NCBI GenBank assembly: GCA_020226215.1
Contig: CM035227.1
Location: 1,605,343 to 1,669,342, forward strand
From: Sindora glabra
Taxonomy: Eukaryota > Streptophyta > Magnoliopsida > Fabales > Fabaceae
Reading direction: 5' to 3'
DNA length: 64,000 nt
Part shown: piece by piece, positions 1 through 12,901 of the stretch
Layout of the letters: each line of letters starts with the position of its first letter
How positions within the stretch are numbered: position 1 is the stretch's first letter
The notes under the pieces: generated by a model
Seen by the model: only the letters and a program-made list of their open reading frames with translations
What the model was told of the DNA's origin: nothing
Database searches by the model: none
Translations under genes and position numbers: made by a program

Positions 1-3000
1 AAATATTTTTTTCTTACTTGATTTGTATAATTGGCAAGCAATTTAATTATATTTTGTACACTTTATTATTTATTTAATAATTTTATGATTAAAATTTTAT
101 TTTTATCATTTTAAATATAATATTTAATTAAATACATAATTATATTAAATATTATAACTTTTTTGGAAAAACATATTTTTACTTTTGTTTATATAAATTT
201 TGTATTTGAAATTTATTTAATAAACTCAAATCAAATTTGAATTAAAATTTGAACTTATTAAAGTTGATAGTATATATTAATTTTTGTCAAGGCAAGTTAA
301 CTTAAACTTTGAATTTTATAATTTTTTATTGATGTGAGTTTAAATCATATTATCATCATTAATTTGAGTTCAAGTAACTTTTTATATTATTTGAATAATA
401 TTTAATAATATCAAATTTCAATTTAATTCAACTAGTAATATCTTTTAGAAATACTTATTAATAATTAATAAGGTTAAAAATTTACTCTACTATTAATATT
501 TTACACTATTATTCAATTATATGTTACTATATTAATAAAAAATTATTAAAATTTTTACTATTGTTAAAATTTTTATATTATTATTATTTTTTAATGACAT
601 TTTTTCTTATTTATTATAGTGTAAAATATTTTAAACAAATAGTAAATTAAATTTAAATTTAATTAATAAATAAATAGGTCAGGTCAAACAAAAAAAATCC
701 TTTTTATGCGGACTTAGTTTATTTAAGAAGTAATATAATTTGATTTAACTTATTTTCACTCCTAATATAAAATTTCTTTACTAATACACAGGTAAATAAA
801 ATTTTACCAAATAGGGTCTTAAAAAAAAAATGAAAGTGTGTGTATTAATTAATAAAAGAAATACTGTAACAAAATGTGATGTAAAATGATATATTCCTCT
901 TTGATTAAATTAATCGATATAAATAAATGCATTTAATATTATTAAGGATATCTAAAATGATTAAATGGCGTACATAACAGTTTCAAAAGTTCAACGTCAT
1001 GACTGCAAATATCTTATTAATATTGTATTTTTCTCATTTATTTTTTATAACAATGATAAATTAATTGGTTTGAATGTGCACCATTTTCGGAGGGCTTGTG
1101 CTTCAGTATTATTTAAAAAAAGTATAATTTGTACAATCTCTTACAATGTCTTCTATTAAACTTTTTTTCAATAAAATCTTCTATTATTTTACAAAAATTT
1201 GTAATTTTTTATTACAATTATGACAAATAAAGCTTGACTTTTTAATAAAAATATAAAATCTATATTAAAATTTAATAAAATTTACATAAAATCTTCTATT
1301 TTTAGAAAAATTTGCAATTTTTTATTAAAATTATGATGAATGAAGTTGTGATTTTTTAATTTAATATGAAATTAAATAGTTAGATTAAAAATAGTATATC
1401 ATAATTAATTAATGTGGCATGATTTTAATAACTTATACAAGCGGAGTTTTTTTTTTTAATTCAATAAAATTTGTAGAAAATTTAACGTTAACTTTTTAAG
1501 AAATTGAAATTTACATATTAAATTATCAAAAATTTAAATCAAAATATTTATTTAATAAATAAATAAATAATATGAGGGTATATTTTTATTTAAATATTTG
1601 GGGCATAAATATCTAAAAAATAAATTTATATTAAAATTTTGGTCAAAATAAAAATAATAAATTAATAATATTAATTATAAAATTTAAAGAATGCGGTAAT
1701 CGCTATCATATTATAAATGAGAAAATTGTGTTTCCACCAAAAAAAAATCATATATTACTAGTAAACTCAGAAATTATCGGAAAGGAAATTAAGGAGACGC
1801 AAATTCCATAAGGCAGAGGTGTTCATGGACAGTGTAAAAGTGCATAGCAGCTAATAGAAATAAGACACATGGCATTATTTTATTGTGCATAACCGGAACT
1901 CTACGTTTCAACACCCTTATTCCCCCGCCCCCTCCTGTTTAACAAAATGTAAGAATTTAATTTGTGCCCAAAATGGGTAAAACAAAAATTTATCCCTAAT
2001 ATATCAGGACATTGTTTTGTTTTGGTCCATAAAAACCCGTTTTATGGGAAGAGCTTCAATGACATCATTTTGGTCGAATAAGGGTGGCTCTGTGTAGTTG
2101 TCTGGAGAAGGCGACAAGCGACGCCAAGAGGAAAGGTAGTGAATCGGAAGGGGGGGGGGGAGCGGAAGATGCTTCAGAATCAGAACTGGAGGAAAGGGTG
2201 GTGGGAGCAAAGAGAAGATGACAGAAGACAGTCCACTGTGGAAGCAGAAACAAGGGGATGAGGGTGGAATTTGGGAGTTCCTTGGATAGGGAAGAAGAAA
2301 GAAAAGAAAATAATAGAAACTTCAAAACTAGTTTAAAAGTGTGTACGTATGTTAAAATAAATTAAATATAAAATCATACTTAATTTTAATTAAATTATTT
2401 GTTATAACAATAGACAAGTTTTGAAATTTTTATTAAAATTGAGATTTATTTGATATATATAAAATATATTTTTTAATGAAAATAGATCATTAAATATGTT
2501 ATCATAATTCTGAAATCTAATTAAATAAAGTTTAACACTACTAACAAAAGTTATGATATAAATTTTATCGTAAAGTAAAGATAGCAATTTCTTTGTTTAA
2601 AATCAATATGAGTATTTGGAAGTTGAAATAAATAGCGCAATAAAATATTGGATAAATTATCCCCATGTCTTTTGATGTTTCGTTTAAATATGCTTTGCCT
2701 TTTCTGATTGTCAAAATTTTATACACCATTTCTTTGTATTAATTTTCACTTCGCAACTTGCCCCACCCATCAGTTCTATGTTAGAATTTTCTACCAAATG
2801 ATAATACCATCAATACTCTAAAAGATATAATACCATGATTACCCTTAACGCAAACTAATATTTAACCTTTTGCAATATCAACTATTTTCTTAATACCAAA
2901 AAAAATATCAACTATTTTCAATATTTATCATTAAAAAATAAAAGAAAATAAAAATTTTCTTTCTTAGGTTATTTCATTACCAATAAAACAACCATTTATT

Positions 3001-3086
3001 TATTAAAAAGATAATGATAATTTAAATAGTATAATATTTTATTTTCTTTAACTTCTTATAAATTTATTTTAACTATCACTAACTAT
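1..3086. other. AT-rich intergenic DNA, no gene seen
   Basis: This stretch is extremely AT-rich and has stop codons in all frames apart from short chance openings. Positions about 1785-2330 are richer in G and C, including a run of Gs near 2150, with short minus-strand open frames made of low-complexity Pro, Ser and Leu. I see no domain, no convincing splice sites and no terminal repeats. It may be an old transposon fragment or an untranslated exon, but nothing in the sequence decides this. Confidence 0.6.
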
Positions 3087-5900
3087 CACATTACAAGAAA
3101 GAGTCTAAAGTGACAACATCTAAAAAAACAACAACAAAGTTGTTATTTCAATGATAAACCTAATAGGTGAAAGAAATGACATGTTAATTTCATTTCCAAA
3201 TATATAATGAGACAACATTGTCATCGTGTTAGGGTCCAAAAAAATCTACCCTCTATGATAACAATAGTATCCATGCTTTAAACACGGAAAAGCTACACAG
3301 ACCCTGATAGCATATATTTTAGTGTCCTAAACCCTAAACTAACAATATTTGTCATCTCTTTTTAACTTCCTCAATCTATACTAACAATATATGTCATTAT
3401 TTTTATTTTAGAGTGTGCAATCTTCAAAAAATAAGATTGTCGATTAAATATATTATAATGATGACATTATCATCTCTTTAGAGTAAAAATATCATTATTT
3501 TAAGGTTTGGAAAATAAAGCACCATATGTAGCATCATAAGAACCTTAAAGAGACAATTTTTAAAATTTTAAAGTGACAATATTTAAAATATCATCTCTTT
3601 AGATCCTAAATATATGAAATTGCAACACTTCCTTCTTCATCATTTCTGCATGTGAATTTCCTTTTCTCTTTACTTCTCTAACTTCTTAACATAATTTCTT
3701 TCACCTTTCTCTACATTCTTCAAATTTTTCTCTCTCTCTTTCTTTCTATCTCTCATTTTTTTTTATTTTTTCCTATGTATTTTAGAAATTGGATTGCATT
3801 GATAACAAATTGAAATATTGCTTTCTTCGTTGAATTCTTATTAAATTTCATTGCAATATGTTGATTTCATATAAATTTAATATTGGTCGAGCTTGTGAGT
3901 ACGCTATTATCAATTTGTGAAGAAATTTTTTTATACTTTTATGAGTTTGTTGTTGTCAATTTGTGAGAAAAAAATTTAAGTCTTGAATATATGGTCAATA
4001 TGATTGAGCATATAATTAATATGCTTTGCTATGAGATTGAATATAGTTTTGAATTTAGTATTACTTTACTTTGTTGATGTAAATTTATCAAAATAAATGC
4101 TACATTAATATTGTAAATTTTTTAATATATTTGTGTTTTATTTAGACTTAGTGTCAAATTTGTAAAGTTGATATAATGAAACTTAAATCTATGATCGGAC
4201 TATTGGCTTAGAAATTGTTTAGGAATTATTAGAACAGAATATAAAAAAATAAAAATTTAATAATTTGAGTAAAGAGAAAAATATTAAATAATGATAAGTT
4301 AAAAATTAAATTATAGTCATAATTAATAAGTAAAAAATTTTAAAAATAAGTATTGGAAAATTATTAATTTTTTAATTATTAAATTTATTATAGTTGTTTA
4401 ATTATTAAAAAATTATTAACTTATTAATAACTAATTTATTCTAAGCAAATAAATAGTAAAAAAATGTGAATTAATATAGAAGAAAATAATAAAGAATGAG
4501 AAATGAAAACATTTAAATATATGAGTAAGAGTTCTAAACATTAATAAACAAAATTAAAGTAAAGTAATGAATATTTAGAAATTATTAGAAGTAAAATTTA
4601 TTAAAAATGAGTAAATATTGAAGTTGTTAATAATATTTTAGCATGTAAGAAGATAGTAAATAATGATAAATAAAAAATAGTTAAATAATTAAAAATATAG
4701 GTAATAAATTTTAATATAGTATTATAATTGATATTATAATTATTAAATTTATGATACTAATTATTAAAATTATGATACCCATTATAACACTATATTAAAT
4801 TTATATGCATGTTAGGTACTGAAAGAAAATTTGGAGATTTATTATGCCATTAATGTTGGAATCATCAATCTTGTTGACAAGGTAAATTTCTATTTGGATA
4901 TTCATGTGATGAGTATTAGTATCTAGTAAAATATCCGTTTCATGATCATTGTTTGAATTTTTTTGCAATGCTCAAGCACAAAGCTTTTAAACCTTTTTAA
5001 GTCTACAAGCCTATTGCCCAGGAGCTAATAAACCTTAAGGTGACATGGTACATGAATTAAGTTTCTTAAGCCTTCTATAAAGGTAAATTCATTTTATGCC
5101 CTTTCATCCCATCTGCATATGTGAATATGAAGGTAGAAAGGCGCAGTTTGATGTCCAATTTTCTATTATCTTTCTTTGCATCTTCTTTCCCCGTACTTTC
5201 GCTTTTCAGTGACTTTCATGGCTTGCAATACATATTTTTGTTTATTTGAATTTGATCTTGATTGCAGCTGTTTGGGTCCTTTGTATATTAAAGATGATTC
5301 AATGGTAGTTTAAAGATAGTAGTTTTCTCCAAGTAAGACCTGTTGTAATTTTTTAGCGTTGACTCATTTTACAATTTGTGACACCTTGTTGTAACAGTAT
5401 CTTTTTTTATAGTGTTGCTATTTTTTATTATAATAATTTATGAATTAATTTGTATTTTTTATAGATTATATAAGGGCAGGGCAACTGGCATTATAGTTTT
5501 GATAAATCTTAAAGTCCTCTTCCAATACCTTATCGACAAGCTTTCATGATTCATACAATATTATAATTGGTAACACAATTTTAATAATTATTTAATTATT
5601 TTTTGAATTTCTATAAAAAAAATTAAAACCCTAACAAAAGTTATCGTTATTATTAAAAAAGTTACATTACTGATACTATAAAATAATGACATATAGCATT
5701 AGTATAGATATCTCATATCTAATGATGGTTTTTGTCATCTCTAAATGCTCATTATCACGCCATTAAACTAGAATTCACAACATTTATTATCACAATAAAC
5801 GTTATCATTATAAAATGAATAAACAATAACATATCTGAAAGTGATGGGTTTGCTATCTCAAATTAAAAATTACAATTCATGAATTTTTTTAGGCCATTGT
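3087..5900. mobile_element. possible non-autonomous CACTA-like element
   Basis: The left tip reads CACATTACAAGAAAGAG, close to the CACTACAAGAAA tip usual in plant CACTA (En/Spm) transposons. It is followed to about 3610 by many short direct and inverted subterminal motifs such as AAAGTGACAA and TCATCTCTTTAGA, which is the architecture expected of such ends. Similar GTCATCTCTAAATG motifs reappear at about 5690-5860, where the other end should be. I could not find a clean TTTCTTGTAGTG right tip or a 3-bp target duplication. The interior has a pyrimidine-rich leader-like stretch near 3660-3770 and no recognisable transposase. The call rests on the left tip and motif style only. Confidence 0.35.
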
Positions 5901-8600
5901 GTAAATAATTACTTTTAAGTTCCTCCACATCATATGCAACCAACTAGCAAATTTTAAAAGTAGATGTAATGGTATTATATCAACCCAAGTTTTATATGGC
6001 GAGGTTTTATGTTAACAAATAAATATTATAATTGTATTGTATGTCTTTGTACTAAAGTGTTATAAAATTTTAAATAAATATATTACATTATGATTACAAT
6101 AGTAATGCTTGATTATATGCTAAAAGAGTTATATTTTATACAAGCATGACTAAGAATATAATTAGTTAAGATATATGATACGATGATTATGTATATTTTT
6201 ATATTAATTTGCTATATATCTTGTATATGAATCTTACATATTAATATCTTAATATATTAGATTGAACTAATTATATGGTTTGCAGAATTTAATCTATTAT
6301 ATAGGAAAGTCTAAAATGAAAAAGAGTAAGTATTAAAATAAAGTAATTAAAGATCTTGTCATACTTAACTCAAGAATGAACAAAGAAGAAATATAATAAA
6401 GAAGATATGATTCAAGTATTAAAGGATGAGAAGATTAAAATTTTTAAAAGTTTAGAAATATTAAGAAAAGCCTAAAGACTTCATTGGTATAATTTTTTAT
6501 TTTAGGTTTAGACTTTTTTGTAAAATAGAATTTTTCATGATATAGAACTCAAATATTTTTTTTATAATCTTAACTTGATCAAAATATTTTAGAGAGATAG
6601 CTCACAATCATATTTTTATAAAATAACTTATAAACACTTCAAAAACTAATGAGACGTGAGGTTTGGGTCCTTTCAATTTTGATTTTTAGTCACTCTTTTG
6701 ATCATATATTAAAAAATACTTGTAATTTGATTATCGAACTATTTCTATATGAAAATAAACTCAAATAACATTCTATAAACATATCATTTACTTAAAATGA
6801 TCAATATATGAAAAAATTATGATTTTTCAAGTTGAGTCTGAAAATTAGTTTTTTGCATTCTAATCTTTTTTTACCTTTGCTTATTATTTTAACATATATG
6901 AAAAACCACAAATAATGTAAGTATGAAATTATATTTATATGAAAATAGATTTAAAGAGATTTTTATGAACAGATCATTTGCTTAAAATAATTAAGATATA
7001 AAAAAGTTATAAATTTTACAAGTTGACTTTCAAAATTAAATTTTTCACAATTCACTTTTTCTAACATTTGATTATTATTTTAAACATATCTCAAAAATAA
7101 CATAAGATATGAGTATGAAATAGTCTTATTTAAAAGTAAACTCAAATAACTTTTCAATAATAAGTCATTTTCTTAAAACAGATTTAAAATAAAAAAATTA
7201 TGACTTTTTAAAATTGAGTATGCAATTTTATCTTAGTGAATCGATTGACTAATTAATTCTAACTATTCTAATGTACATATAGCGATCATAAACAGTTAGT
7301 TTTTATTCTCAACCACCCCAAATGGTTATAATACTCCACGAGCTTTCTATATAAGTTAAAAAAACATGAAATACAATTAAGAGAAAGTTTGAAATTCATC
7401 TTTTAATATCATTTTACTCGTTATTTAATCGAAATCATGAATTGAGCTCTCTATTTGAAATTTCTCCATTTAGATACTTCATTTGTTTCATGCATTCTAC
7501 AAGAGAATTCGTTTGAATTAATATTCATCTTATATCCTTTTCAAATTGAAAGGGTGAGACATCACTTGAAAATTCTTTGAGAGGGTGAGATGTCCTTTAT
7601 AAAGAAAGATTTTGGTCAAGGAAGAGCAAAGATTTCTAAAAAGACTTCTTTAAGTGCCCGATTGAAATTCGAAAGGATAATGAATTGAAATATCAGTTTA
7701 AAAAATTTTAAAAGTGGATGTACACTTGAAGATATTCAAGGGAAGTACCATTATAAAACTTTGTGTTTAATCTCTCTATCTTTTCTCGTTATTTTTTTGC
7801 ATATGGTCTATTTTTCTTGTTGTATGCTAGATTTTGTTGTTGTCATTTATTGAATAAATTGTGTTTGAATGTCTATGCTGATATTTGAATGATTAAATAC
7901 TTAAAAGGGATGTATATCTATACGTGTACTACTTGATGATTTTTTTGTGCATAGTTGATGAAAGTATTGAACATATTGTTCTTCAATATTAATCTTTATA
8001 CTTGGATGATTGAATGGTTAAAAGAGGAATCTATCTATTTATGTGCTTTTTGATTCTTTATTTATATATAATTGAATGAGTTACTTGGCACAAATGTATT
8101 AAATTATTATACATTGTGTACAAAACCGTTTCATTAAATTATCTTAAGTCCATTTTTTGATGATTTGTTTATATATAGTTGAATGAATTAATTTGTATTA
8201 ATTTTTTGAATTATCATATCTTAAATGCAAACATTTTTATAAAGTTCTCTTAGAATTATTTGAATTAAAATTTATCTTTATAATTTTCAAAAATGAAAAG
8301 TTTTTCAAAGAGAATTTTAAAAATACACAATTCATTCTGTCTGGAGTATGGGTTGTCAAGGCTTACATATTAGTATATCACTTCATTAATGGTTCATCAT
8401 AAATTTTTTTTTCAATTTTTAAAACAAATTTAGTTTTGTTTTAAAGTATTTATGAAAATAATTTAATAAGTTAAAACATTAAAATCATAAACAATTATAT
8501 ATTTCTCGGTTTCATTATAGGAGGAGGGGGCATTTTTTTCTTTTAACTCGGTGTCTCTGCTAAATGTTGGTAGCCCAAACCAATCCATATGGTCGGGGGG
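5901..8600. other. AT-rich intergenic DNA with LTR-like debris
   Basis: No gene is seen. The stretch holds a set of diverged tandem copies (listed separately) and, from about 7300 to 7900, a promoter-like segment with CTATATAAG near 7349 and a T-rich stretch downstream. That would fit an old LTR. I could not pair it with a second LTR or find a target duplication, so its origin is open. Confidence 0.45.
6751..7240. repeat. three diverged ~190-bp tandem copies
   Basis: Segments starting at 6751, 6941 and about 7132 share the same order of motifs: a GAAAATAAACTCAAATAA-type start, then an ATCATTTRCTTAAAA motif, a run like TTATGATTTTTCAAGTTGA, and ATGTAAGTATGAAAT near the end. The third copy is truncated. 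Copies differ at many positions, so the array is old. Comparable internal repeats occur in LTRs of large plant retrotransposons, but the family cannot be named from this. Confidence 0.65.
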
Positions 8601-8946
8601 GACTTGCACAATTACACAACTTCTACGAGGAGAAATACAACTTTGCACTTCAACACTTGTGAAGCAGGTAGACAACCAAGCCTAAGGGTATGTTTGGAAC
8701 GGGTGTAATCAGGGGTGGGGGGAAATGGGCAAGTGAAATTCGGGGTGAAATTTTGAATTTCGCCTGTTTTGAGGGCTGAGTGAAAATGGGGGTGAAAATA
8801 AAAAAGGTGGCAGCAGGTGGTGGGTCACAGCGTAATTCCAACCCCCCCGATTTTGAGATGAAATGCGGTGAAATTAGGCTTCCTGTGCCCAATTCCAAAA
8901 CCTACCCCTCTCCTTCTCGTTTCACCTTCTGCTACAGAGACACCGC

Positions 8947-9096
8947 CCCCCCAACGCTCGCGCCCAGCTTCGCCTCGGAGAGGCTTTCTACTCCGTCGTG
9001 AGATCGTGAAGCACAGCAGGTCCCCCCAATGCTCGCGCCTAGCTTCGCCTCGAAGAGGCTTTCTGCTCCGCCGTGAGATCGTGAAGCACAGCAAGT
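8947..9096. repeat. 75-bp perfect-register tandem duplication
   Basis: Units 8947-9021 and 9022-9096 are nearly identical, with a handful of substitutions, and are markedly GC-rich compared with the surroundings. Because 75 is divisible by three, both strands keep open frames through it, giving short repetitive Arg-rich or Pro-rich translations that look protein-like but are probably accidental. It lies in the presumed 5' leader of the PIF/Harbinger element. Confidence 0.85.
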
Positions 9097-11230
9097 ACAC
9101 TCTCGGTGTCCCAATCTAGTGGTTCCTCTATCTCTTCATTTTTCTTTCAATATTTTCATCTCCTATGATGTTCTACAAGGCATTCGTCTTCTTCCACCGC
9201 TCACCATCTAATTTGGGTCCAGGCAGCAGATTGTATTCCTTTTCGTCCAACCACCAGATCGTGCAGCCAGCGTCACCCACAGATCTGAAACTAGGTATAC
9301 TTGGTTTAAATCCAATGGTATTTGCCTCTTGTTTTGTCGTTGCTAGTTGATTCTTGCAGGGGAGTCATCGACTACATCGCGACGCAGAATGGCTGAGCAC
9401 GATGGGAATCTGACCGCTGGAGACCATTTGCCTTCCTGTGTGGGTGACTGTGAACTGGGATGGATGATCTTCGGTAGAGGCAAGAACAAGGGTTGGACTT
9501 CGATGTCGGCCAGCAACTGCCTCCGGCAGAGGTTCCAGAACCTCTTGATCCAGGTTGCATAGTCCGGGTTAAACTTAACCCGAGACTCGGATTAGGACCC
9601 GACCCGATCCATGGATTTTTTTTAAATATTTTATTTCATAATTATTATAATTAAATAATTTTTTTACTTTTTTAAAATTATTGTCAATTATTCCTTCTCC
9701 CTTCTTTCTGTTAATTTCTATACTAGTTTGATAATTGCTGCAAATTCTAATTCTGTTTGGAATGGTTCTTGTTCATAATTCCTCTTCTGACAATTGGTTT
9801 ATTATATAAATTCAATGGCACAATACTTTGCAAGTAATGTCATGTTATTTACATGTAAATATCCAATTTAATCAATGATTAAGGCCTGTAGAAGTCAAAG
9901 GTTTAATTTCTAGAATCAAATTACATTATGATATAATAAAAGTTGCAGGAAATAAGGCCATATAAAATTTATATAGGGTAAAGGAGGATAAAAAAAATGA
10001 ATCGATTCATAGGATAATCTGCAACTGTAAATTGTTTTGGTAAAAAGAAATTCTATAAACGATTTTGCATACAATTTAGATTTTGAATAAATAATTTTTT
10101 TATATTTTAAATGAGGAATTAAACATGATTTTGTTTCTTACAATTCTGTTTTAAACCTAACGGAAGCAATGCACAGCACGTTAGTCTAATTATTTAAAAT
10201 CGTATAACTCAAGTTTTAAAATTTATGATTTAATTCGTTTACTCATAAAGAAATTAAATTAATATTGATTATTAATGTAACATGTTATTTTATGAAATTA
10301 TTTAATATTAATAATTTTTAACATAAATAATTAAATCAAAATAAAAATAAATTAATTTATTTTACTATTTATTAAGACATAATTCTTATGTCATATCATT
10401 AATAAGAATCAATTTAGATATATACATATATATAAATATATGAAAATTTTCAATTAAAGCAATACTAATTATTTCAATGACCGGTACAATGCTTGGAAAA
10501 TGTTTATTATAATTCTATACCTCAACAATTATTAATTACAATATAAATTTCCTAACTTAATAATATTATATGTCAAAACCAAGTTTCCTAAAATATTTAT
10601 AGTTCCCTAGTTAAGTAACAATTTTAACAACTGTCAATTATAGGCATAATTTTGTTAGAGGTTTATATGAAATAAACCGAATAATGTTCAACTATATTGT
10701 ATTACTAATAATATGAAATCTACTTCATATTTCTCATCATATAATTATAAAGATATCATATTGTAATTATTATATTTTATTCATTTCCAAGACACGTGAG
10801 CATCATATATTGTGTTCATGCATACAAGTTATTTACTTTGAAGAAAAGCACTGTGGGTAATCAATTTTAAATCTCTATATCCAAGGAAAAACTCTTGCCG
10901 AGCATATTCAAACCAACTCCATTTCCCTTTCAATTTCGACGCATAAGGTATATTAGCATCCATCTAGAATGTTATTTTAATACTATTGGTTTATTTGATG
11001 TTATTGTTCAATCAATTATCATGGAGTTATGTTAGCATTAATTTTATTTCTTTAAAATTCTAAAATGGACAGCATGTTAGCCTTTGTTGTGGTTATTTCA
11101 AACTTTTATATAGTATAAACGCCTTCATTGTCATGATAACCATTAAGCTTATTTATTTAATAGTATCTACACATGTGTTTGCCTATTATGTGTTCTATAG
11201 TTATTTTGCGGAAGATTTGTGCAATTAAAC
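9097..11230. other. leader region of the Harbinger-like element
   Basis: Positions 9160-9600 are GC-richer and could be a captured gene fragment or untranslated exon; they end in a GACCCGACCCGATCC motif. From 9600 to 11230 the DNA is AT-rich, with scattered stops and no domain. A CACGTG-like motif lies near 10794. A spliced leader joining 9.1-9.5 kb to the transposase exon at 11231 is possible but not shown. Confidence 0.4.
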
Positions 11231-12639
11231 ATGGAGGATAACTTTGATGATACATACGAGGAGTTGGCGGAAGTAAATAGGATGATCAACGTTGATATGA
11301 TAGAAGAGTGGGAAAAATTATGTGAAATGTGCACTGATCAAATGGTTTGTTATACTGTTCATTCGATGCATCTATTGCAATTGGAAGTAAATGCTGTACA
11401 CCGTCCTATTAGTGATAGCACTGGTTCAAGGGACCAAATGCGCCAGCAACTATTACAGAACCTACTGGAGGTTGATAAATGCTGCAATATGGTGCGCATG
11501 AGTCCCCATGCTTTTCATCGACTGTGTGAAAAGTTAAAAGCAACGGGTAGAGTGAGAGATTCAACGTATTCAATAGTTGAGGAGCAAGTTGCTCAGTTTC
11601 TACATATGTTGTCACATAATGTGAGGAATAGGACTATGTCATTTTTTTTCCATCGATCTGGAAAGACAATTAGTCGTCACTTCCACAATGTCTTACGAGC
11701 TATTGTTCAACTAGGGGATAAGTACTTTATGCAACCTTCCGGATTAGAGGTTCCTCCACAGATATTGAATAACAGCAGATTTTATCCTTATTTTAAGGTA
11801 ATGAATATATATATATATATGTTAAATTATTCAATCCTATGCATATTTTAATTTACACAACCTTTAGATAATCCTTTTTTCAATTTCTACATATAGGATT
11901 GTATTGGAGCTATAGATGGGACTCATACACGAGTCAAGGTACCAAAAGAGGATGCAACTCGCTTTCGAGGAAGGAAAGATTACCCGACACAAAATGTGCT
12001 AGCTGTATGTTCATTTGATATGAAGTTCGCATTTGTTTTGGTTAGATGGGAGGGAACTGCATCTGATTCCAGAGTTTTTAAACATGCATTAAATAAAGGA
12101 GGGGATAGACTAAGAATACCCAGAGGTATGATAAATTATAATATGTCATTCAATTAAAAAAAAGAATAGTTTCTACTCTTATATGATTTTTATATATTTT
12201 CAGGCAAATTCTACCTAGGAGATGTAGGTTATCCCTTGAAAAGTGGACTTCTAACCCCATATAGAGGTGTTCGTTATCACTTAAAGGAATACACAGCACG
12301 TGGTCCACAGAATGCAAAAGAAATTTTTAATCATCGTCATGCTTCACTGAGAAATGTTATTGAAAGAACATTTGGGGTCCTGAAAAAGAGATTTCCTATC
12401 ATAGCTAGTGGGATAGAGCCTCATTATTCTTTGAGACTATGACAGATGTTACCATTGCATGTTGTGTGCTACATAACTTTATGATGGATGAAGTGGACCG
12501 TGAGTTGTTGCATGGTGACAGTGAAGATACTAGGGATTAGGAAGCACAAAATAATGAGGCAGATTATAGGGAGGGATACCTCTTGAGGGAACGCATAACC
12601 ACCCATATGTGGACTGACTATGAACAAACTTTGTCATAA
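11231..12639 (+). pseudogene. PIF/Harbinger transposase, broken
   Basis: This was a DDE_Tnp_4-type transposase, the nuclease that cuts and moves the element. Three exons can be read: 11231-11797, 11897-12125 and 12204 onward, with GT-AG junctions in matching phase. Visible family landmarks are an N-terminal helix-rich region with RMSPHAFHRLCEKL, then first Asp in GAIDGTH (exon 2), second Asp in GTASDSRVF, and the acidic third residue in NVIERTFGVLKKRFP (exon 3). The usual C-terminal ACCVLHNF follows but only after a frameshift at about 12422-12440. An in-frame TAG at 12538-12540 interrupts the tail, which ends at TAA 12637-12639. The first ATG of the frame (11231) was chosen. The catalytic region is intact; the product as a whole is not. 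Confidence 0.88.
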
Positions 12640-12901
12640 CGTTGTAGATTTCTTTTATCTTGAGCCTTGTATTAGACTTGAAACAAATTGAATGTTTTTG
12701 TTATGGTAAATGTGAATGTTGTGGTTATGGGTGTAAGTTGTTAGTGTTATGAAGTTGGCTTCCATTAATGTATATATATGTCATAGACAGGGTTTTATAT
12801 TTGTACAAGATATATTTTAACTACTATGTAGGTGATGTACATTTGAGGATTGTCTATATTAATTCACAGTACTTGATTGTTTGTCAATTTGCAGATAGAG
12901 A

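Noticed and set aside
2004..2325. Two overlapping Pro/Ser/Leu-rich minus-strand frames
   Set aside because: Low-complexity translation of a purine-rich plus strand; no domain or gene structure.
8825..9119. Arg- or Pro-rich repetitive open frames on both strands
   Set aside because: They are created by the 75-bp GC-rich duplication; both strands look equally protein-like and no domain is present.
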